Below are positions 55,851 through 64,000 of a stretch of 64,000 nt of DNA, one piece after another. Made by a program: the position numbers and the translations under genes. The notes beneath the pieces are model-generated. The model worked only from the letters and a program-made list of their open reading frames with translations, was not told the DNA's origin and searched no databases. The DNA is taken from NCBI GenBank assembly GCA_944474755.1, contig OX104124.1:43911342-43975341 (forward strand). The letters are read 5' to 3'. Source of the stretch: Limnoperna fortunei. Its lineage: Eukaryota > Mollusca > Bivalvia > Mytilida > Modiolidae. Numbering within the stretch: position 1 is the stretch's first letter; each line of letters starts with the position of its first letter.

Positions 55851-58800
55851 TTATTTTTGACGAAATTTTATTTGCTACTATTACTAAGCACTCTGCACTA
55901 GTGCAATACTTTAAATAATAAAATGTGTAAATAAAGCAAACAAAATAGAAAAACTAACTGTTAAGGTACAACGGTAGTAAATGTGTACCAGTAACAGGTT
56001 ACCAGATTATGTACCGTACATTAAGTACAACATTGAATACCTATGTTGCGTTCTGATTTTGCCAATATTGGTTACGTTGTAAAATTTTTTGTCTATAAGC
56101 TCCTGCATGAATTAAGTTTTAAGAAGTGAAAAACTTTTTCTCAGATTTTGCCGGATGATTTTATTTGAATATTTAAAACATATCACCTCTTTAGAAATTG
56201 CACGATGTCTCTTAATTTTCAAACTATTGATAAAAGAAATTAGTCACGGATACATATGGCCATAGGTATAGATGGCAAATATAGTTTTAATGTTGAGTGC
56301 AAGTTTATCAATTTCCTAGCCCTCGTTAATTGAGATCGATATTAGAAAGGTATGCAAATCACAGAAATGTTATTAATTTTTACCAGTGCTTAAACATTGA
56401 CTATACTACTGTTCTACCTTCAATACAGCCATTGTATTGTGCATGAACATAATTCTGACTATAGGATTAAATTGTGAAAAAAATGATTAAAGGTTGGTCT
56501 TAAGTGGTATGAAAAATACAAAATGTTAAAAAATATTGCGATTTTATATTCATTTATAACGATTGACAATCTGATATCTCATTAAAATAAATACGCGCCA
56601 ATGAGTGTCAGCTTTTATAGTATAAAGCTTTTTTTATATTTAGCGGGTGTCGCGTTGCTGTTACACTTCATTGAGTCACGACAAAGATTGAAATACTGCA
56701 CGTTGTAAAATTTTGTAGAAAACTAAATATTGTGTATATATTAACAATAGAAATTTTTTATCGACTTTAAAATCTCCTTTTACTATGAAAATCAAATAAA
56801 GTTCATTTGAACACGCTGCAAGATGTGTTTTATATAAAACAAACAGTGTTTTAACCGGGAGGGGGAGAGGTTACTAACTAGGGTACATTTAGGTATAGGT
56901 CTGCAAGAGATTGAAAACCAATCCTCCTCACATATTTTTGAACGTTTTAAAATGGGACCCATAATATATTCATTTTTTAAATTTTAGATTGATCCACATT
57001 GATACAACAGTCCATTCACTAAAAGATGTTTTTTTAATCATAAGTAACACATGAAAATTTAAGCTAAATCTTAGGACATAAAATGTAGTTGTTCACTTGT
57101 TTGTTTTTTTAGAATATATGTAAGCATTTCATTTAATCAAGTAATAGTAAACTCAGTATATATTTCTCAGTGTTAACAAACCACGTGATAAATAGTAGAC
57201 AATCAGACACCGAGGCCGCGTCAATAGAAATAAAAAAATGATGTTTAATAAGAAGTACCAACATTCGCTTATTTACAGCATTATATATACCAATATATGC
57301 TCATTTGACAACGTCATATTGGACAAAGACAATTGTTTATGTACTGTTATGACTTGGAAAGAGTTAAATCACGTATTTCGAAGCCCGAACCAATAAAAAC
57401 AAAAACAAAAAAAACCCCAAACAATCAAATAAACAAACAAACAAAACTAAAAAAAAAAATAAAAAAATAGACCCAATTATTTTCTTTGTAAAATATCGTC
57501 ACGCCATGAATTGTTATTTAAGTGACATCTTTCTATGAAAGTTTGTTTAGTTCATCGCGTGATATTCGAATTGTTAACTATTTTAAAAATCAATGTAAAT
57601 ATTCTTAAGGTCTAAGGATATGTAATCCCGGAAATCTGAATGAGATAAAACTAAAATGTCACGAGACAACGCGCGTGCAAATGTTTATCAGTCGTCTGCT
57701 GGTTCAAGATTATTGACAGATATTAGGATATTTCGAGTGTCAATGATTTAATTTCAGATAAAATATTAAAAGTACATATAGTACGAACAAAAAATAAATT
57801 AATATGTCTATTATTTATTAGACTAAAAGGTAAGATCATACTAAGCAAAGCATCACAAATGAAGTAAGATGGCGTTTTAAATGGTATTAACGTGTAAATC
57901 CTTTACTTCAATGAAAAATAATGAGAAAATAGCACACTTTTAATGATTTGTCTTGATAAATATTGTGTTTTTATAAATTATTCATAATTGTGACAAAAAT
58001 GATCGAAACTGTATTATGAAGCATGCCCGGTTTCTCATTGTTATAACATAACGAGTAATTTAGTTAGATAATTCGGAATTTCATAAATGGTTGTAATAAA
58101 ACAAAACAATTTTTCGGCGTGAAAGCCTTTGTTAGACGTAAACAGTTACCAAAGATATTTTTTTCTCTGCTATTTACGACGACCCAGTGAAATTATCGAT
58201 ATATACAGTATTTAATGATGTTTACAATTGACAACAATTGATGGCTATTTATAGAATGCGAACGTCCTGAATTATTAATGCTTTTTCGAATGAAAGAAAA
58301 AAAGCGTTTAAAACAGCTGCAATAAAATATGTCGCTCCATTCATCCGGTGCGAATGTGATGATAAAATTACATTTTAATCTCGTGCGTATCAACACGTGT
58401 AAACTTAATTCTTGACTTTGTGGTATGAAAATAACAAAGCGAACACCTTTATATTAATGCATTATTGATTCTACTTGTCTTCGGTTCAAAGCTGTTGCCT
58501 TTTATTCTGATGGAACATTTTCTTTCGTGTGCTTTGTTTTCAATCATGCGTAAATTCTGGTCGCACTCCGTAGAAACGCTTTCGTGGCCTTATATTTATT
58601 ATCAAACTCAAACGTAATTTTTCATTGATTTTCTTTGTAACAATTGAAAAAATTATGGAAGCAACAAGGGTTTTGATATTGGTACGTACACATTTTTAAT
58701 TTAACAAATACGTCTAATTAAAATAAAGTTCTGATTTATAAATCTTATTTGAGATTTAAAAAAAATATATATGTCTTTTGTTCAAAATTTAATATTTCTG

Positions 58801-58920
58801 TTTCTTTTTTATCTGGTTCTGAATCGTATTCTACTTGGTAGCATTGTTTGTAATTATTTAATGCAATTTCTATACGATGACTAATATATGGTATATTTCA
58901 CTAAAATTTAAAACACAAAA
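55851..58920. other. Gene-free stretch before the satellite
   Basis: AT-rich. It contains a SINE remnant at 57165-57225 (minus; CCACGTGATAAATAGTAGAC and CACCGAGGCC). ATGGAAGCAACAAGGGTTTT at 58655 runs 9 codons into GTACGT and could be a minimal first exon, but support is weak. No other exon recognised. Confidence 0.35.
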
Positions 58921-58924
58921 CTAT

Positions 58925-59215
58925 ACCATATTTATACAGTACTGACACCTGTTTTAATTGACACCATATTGATATACCTATATATTGATACTGTACTGGT
59001 ACCTACATTGATACCATACTGGTACCTACATCGTTACCATACTGGTACCTACATTAATACCATACTGATACCTATATTTATAACATACTGGTATATTTAT
59101 TGATACCGTACTGGAACCTACATTGATAATCTACATGAAACCTAAATTGCTACCATATTAATATACCTATATTGATATATCAGACTGGTTTATATACTGA
59201 TACCATACTGATGCC
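58925..59215. repeat. Decayed left edge of the satellite, 11-23-bp periodicity
   Basis: Irregular repeats of ATTGATACCATACTGGTACC at roughly 23-bp spacing, each made of two ~11-bp halves (TTGATACCATA and CTGGTACCTAC). Much more diverged than the array that follows, as expected for an array edge. Confidence 0.85.
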
Positions 59216-62200
59216 TTATTGATACCGTACTGATATCATACTGATACCCATATTGATACCGCACTGATATCATACTGATACCCATATTGATACCACACTG
59301 ATATCATACTGATACCCATATTGATACCACACTGATATCATACTGATACCCATATTGACACCGCACTGATATCATACTGATACCCATATTTATACCGCAC
59401 TGATATCATACTGATACCCATATTGATACCGCACTGATATCATACTGATACCCATATTGATACCACACTGATATCATACTGATACCCATATTGATACCAC
59501 ACTGATATCATACTGATACCCATATTGATACCGCACTGATATCATACTGATACCCATATTGATACCACACTGATATCATACTGATACCCATATTGATACC
59601 GTACTGATATCATACTGATACCCATATTGATACCGCACTGATATCATACTGATACCCATATTGATACCACACTGATATCATACTGATACCCATATTGATA
59701 CCACACTGATATCATACTGATACCCATATTGATACCGTACTGATATCATACTGATACCCATGTTGATACCGCACTGATATCATACTGATACCCATACTGA
59801 TACCGCACTGATATCATACTGATACCCATATTGATACCGTACTGATATCATACTGATACCCATATTGATACCGCACTGATATCATACTGATACCCATATT
59901 GACACCGCACTGATATCATACTGATACCCATGTTGATACCGCACTGATATCATACTGATACCCATATTGATACCGCACTGTTATCATACTGATACCCATA
60001 TTGATACCGCACTGTTATCATACTGATACCCATATTGATACCGTACTGATATCATACTGATACCCATATTGATACCACACTGATATCATACTGATACCCA
60101 TATTGATACCGCACTGATATCATACTGATACCCATATTGATACCACACTGATATCATACTGATACCCATATTGATACCGCACTGATATCATACTGATACC
60201 CATATTGATACCACACTGATATCATACTGATACCCATATTGATACCGTACTGATATCATACTGATACCCATATTGACACCGCACTGATATCATACTGATA
60301 CCCATATTGATACCGTACTGATATCCATGTTGATACCGCACTGATATCATACTGGTGCCCATATTGACACCGTACTGATATCATACTGATACCCATATTG
60401 ATGCCACACTGATATACTGATACCCATATTGATACCGCACTGATATCATACTGATACCCATATTGATGCCGTACTGATATCATACTGATACCCATATTGA
60501 CACCGCACTGATATCATACTGATACCCATATTGATACCGCACTGATATCATACTGATACCCATATTGATACCACACTGATATCATACTGATACCCATATT
60601 GACACCGCACTGTTATCATACTGATACCCATATTGATACCGCACTGATATCATACTGATACCCATGTTGATAGCGTACTGATATCATACTGATACCCATA
60701 TTGATACCGCACTGATATCATACTGATACCCATGTTGATAGCGTACTGATATCATACTGATACCCATATTGATACCGCACTGATATCATACTGATACCCA
60801 TGTTGATAGCGTACTGATATCATACTGATACCCATATTGATACCGCACTGATATCATACTGATACCCATGATAATACCACGCTGATATCATACTGATGCC
60901 CATATTGACACCGCAATGTTATCATACTGATACCCATATTGATACTGCACTGATATCATACTGATACCCATGTTGATAGCGTACTGATATCATACTGATA
61001 CCCATATTGATACCGTACTGATATCATACTGATACCCATATTGATACCACACTGATATCATACTGATACCCATATTGATACCGCACTGATATCATACTGA
61101 TACCCATGTTGATAGCGTACTGATATCATACTGATACCCATATTGATCCCGTACTGATATACTGATACCCATGATAATACCACACTGATATCATACTGAT
61201 ACCCATATTGACAACGCACTGTTATCATACTGATACCCATATTGATACCGCACTGATATCATACTGATACCCATATTAACACCGCACTGATATCATACTG
61301 ATACCCATGTTGATACCGCACTGATATCATACTGATACCCATATTGACACCGCACTGATATCATACTGATACCCATATTGAAACCGCACTGTTATCATAC
61401 TGATACCCATATTGATACCGCACTGATATCATACTGATACCCATATTGACACCGCACTGATATCATACTGATACCCATATTTATACCGCACTGATATCAT
61501 ACTGATACCCATGTTGATAGCGTACTGATATCATACTGATACCCATATTGATCCCGTACTGATATCATACTGATACCCATGATAATACCACACTGATATC
61601 ATACTGATACCCATATTGACACCGCACTGTTATCATACTGATACCCATATTGATACCGCACTGATATCATACTGATACCCATGTTGATAGCGTACTGATA
61701 TCATACTGATACCCATATTGAAACCGCACTGATATCATACTGATACCCATATTGATACCGCACTGATATCATACTGATACCCATGTTGATAGCGTACTGA
61801 TATCATACTGATACCCATATTGAAACCGCACTGTTATCATACTGATACCCATATCGATACCACACTGATATCATACTGATACCCATATTGATACCGCACT
61901 GATATCATACTGATACCCATATTGATACCACACTGATATCATACTGATACCCATGATAATACCACACTGATATCATACTGATGCCAATGATAATACCACA
62001 CTGATATCATACTGATACCCATATTGAAACCGCACTGTTATCATACTGATACCCATATTGATACCGCACTGATATCATACTGATACCCATATTGATACCA
62101 CACTGTTATCATACTGATACCCATATTGATACCGCACTGATATCATACTGATACCCATATTGATACCGCACTGATATCATACTGATACCCATATTGATAC

Positions 62201-64000
62201 CACACTGATATCATACTGATACCCATATTGAAACCGCACTGTTATCATACTGATACCCATATTGATACCGCACTGATATCATACTGATACCCATATTGAT
62301 ACCGCACTGTTATCATACTGATACCCATATTGATACCGCACTGATATCATACTGATACCCATATTGATACCGCACTGATATCATACTGATACCCATATTG
62401 ATACCACACTGATATCATACTGATGCCAATGATAATACCACACTGATATCATACTGATACCCATATTGATACCGCACTGTTATCATACTGATACCCATAT
62501 TGATACCGCACTGTTATCATACTGATACCCATATTGATACCACACTGATATCATACTGATACCCATATTGACACCGCACTGATATCATACTGATACCCAT
62601 ATTGACACCGCACTGTTATCATACTGATACCCATATTGATACCGCACTGTTATCATACTGATACCCATATTGATGCCGTACTGATATCATACTGATACCC
62701 ATATTGATACCGCACTGATATCATACTGATACCCATATTGATACCGCACTGATATCATACTGATACCCATATTGATACCACACTGATAGCATACTGATGC
62801 CAATGATAATACCACACTGATATCATACTGATACCCATATTGATGCCGTACTGATATCATACTGATACCCATATTGATACCACACTGATATCATACTGAT
62901 ACCCATATTGATACCGCACTGATATCATACTGATACCCATGTTGATACCGCACTGATATCATACTGATGCCCATATTGATACCGCACTGATATCATACTG
63001 ATACCCATATTGATACCGCACTGATATCATACTGATACCCATATTGACACCGCACTGTTATCATACTGATACCCATGTTGATACCACACTGATATACTGA
63101 TACCCATATTGATACCACACTGATATCATACTGATACCCATATTGATACCACACTGATATCATACTGATACCCATGTTGATACCGCACTGATATCATACT
63201 GATACCCATATTGATACCGCACTGATATCATACTGATACCCATATTGATACCGCACTGATATCATACTGATTCCCATATTGATACCGCACTGATATCATA
63301 CTGATACCCATATTGACACCGTACTGATATCACACTGATACCCATATTGATACCGTACTGATATCATACTGATACCCATATTGATACCGCACTGATATCA
63401 TACTGATACCCATATTGATACTGCACTGATATCATACTGATACCCATATTGATACCGCACTGATATCATACTGATACCCATATTGATACCGTACTGATAT
63501 CATACTGATACCCATATTGATACCGCACTGATATCATACTGATACCCATATTGATACTGCACTGATATCATACTGATACCCATATTGACACCGCACTGAT
63601 ATCATACTGATACCCATATTGATACCGCACTGATATCATACTGATACCCATATTGATACCACACTGATATCATACTGATACCCATATTGACACCGCACTG
63701 ATATCATACTGATACCCATATTGATACCGCACTGATATCATACTGATACCCATATTGATACCACACTGATATCATACTGATACCCATATTGATACCACAC
63801 TGATATCATACTGATACCCATATTGATACCACACTGATATCATACTGGTGCCCATATTGATACCGTACTGATATCATACTGATACCCATATTGATACCGC
63901 ACTGTTATCATACTGATACCCATATTGATACCACACTGATATCATACTGATACCCATATTGATACCACACTGATATCATACTGATACCCATATTGATACC
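59216..64000. repeat. 34-bp satellite array, ~140 copies, continues past window
   Basis: Consensus 34-bp unit: CATACTGATACCCATATTGA + TACCGCACTGATAT. Recurrent variants are GCACTG/ACACTG/GTACTG, GATATC/GTTATC, TTGATA/TTGACA/TTGAAA, a GTTGATAGCGTACTG type and a GATAATACCACACTG type. Variants recur in blocks, giving local higher-order units. Because three units equal 102 bp, minus-strand frames give 34-residue repeats (GYQYDISAVSIWVSV-like) in scattered ~60-80-codon frames; these are by-products, with no start context, and stops from variants. The right boundary lies outside the window. Confidence 0.97.

Noticed and set aside
58655..58681. Nine-codon ATG exon ending in GTACGT before the satellite
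   Set aside because: Too short to support on its own, and no matching acceptor exon is seen in the window.
60256..63175. Several minus-strand frames with GYQYDISAVSIWVSV repeats
   Set aside because: Produced by the 34-bp satellite (three units = 34 codons). They are broken at variant units and have no promoter or splice context.

Overview
This is AT-rich eukaryotic genomic DNA, best explained as a bivalve mollusc; I lean towards a mussel-like species, but the species cannot be fixed from sequence alone. The evidence is intron-containing animal genes with canonical GT-AG junctions, a RING-NHL gene of a type greatly expanded in bivalves, about twenty copies of a tRNA-derived SINE whose A box, B box and (ATCA)n or (AAAC)n tail match the molluscan type, and two hammerhead-ribozyme-like relics of the kind carried by metazoan Penelope-like elements.

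Genes, left to right. (1) 239-1528 (+): an intronless RING-NHL (TRIM-like, no B-box) E3 ligase. (2) 10554 down to 7166 (-): the first five coding exons of epsilon-tubulin (TUBE1), found by reading the minus strand. All junctions keep frame, and the last exon ends inside the tubulin GGGTGSG signature. The remaining exons are not recognisable in the 7 kb downstream, so either intron 5 is long and contains the RING-NHL gene, or the gene is truncated. (3) 11655-14599 and 17285-19244 (+): two tandem paralogous two-exon genes for ankyrin-repeat proteins with a C-terminal SOCS box (ASB-like, presumed Cullin-5 substrate receptors). They share one phase-1 intron position and have an identical 373-residue second-exon core length. 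(4) 54017-54451 (+): the first coding exon of an unidentified, probably disordered protein behind a clear TATA box, with a SILK-type and an RVxF-type PP1-docking motif. Its later exons were not found.

The rest is mostly mobile and repetitive DNA. 19.2-54 kb holds SINEs, a second retroposon family with GC-rich body, fold-back and hairpin MITEs, a decayed MULE transposase (44.6-45.15 kb, minus) and several minisatellites: a 38/76-bp array at 24.2-25.4 kb, a 56-bp array at 34.8-35.4 kb and a 66-bp array at 52.3-52.6 kb. From about 58.93 kb to the right edge the window is one satellite array with a 34-bp unit, roughly 140 regular copies, with higher-order structure and a decayed left edge that shows a shorter ancestral periodicity. 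The array continues beyond the window.

No operon-like organisation is expected or seen. TUBE1 and the first ASB-like gene are divergent, with start codons 1.1 kb apart. Two ubiquitin-ligase gene types (RING-NHL, and ASB-like for CRL5) lie near each other, but the sequence gives no evidence that they work together.
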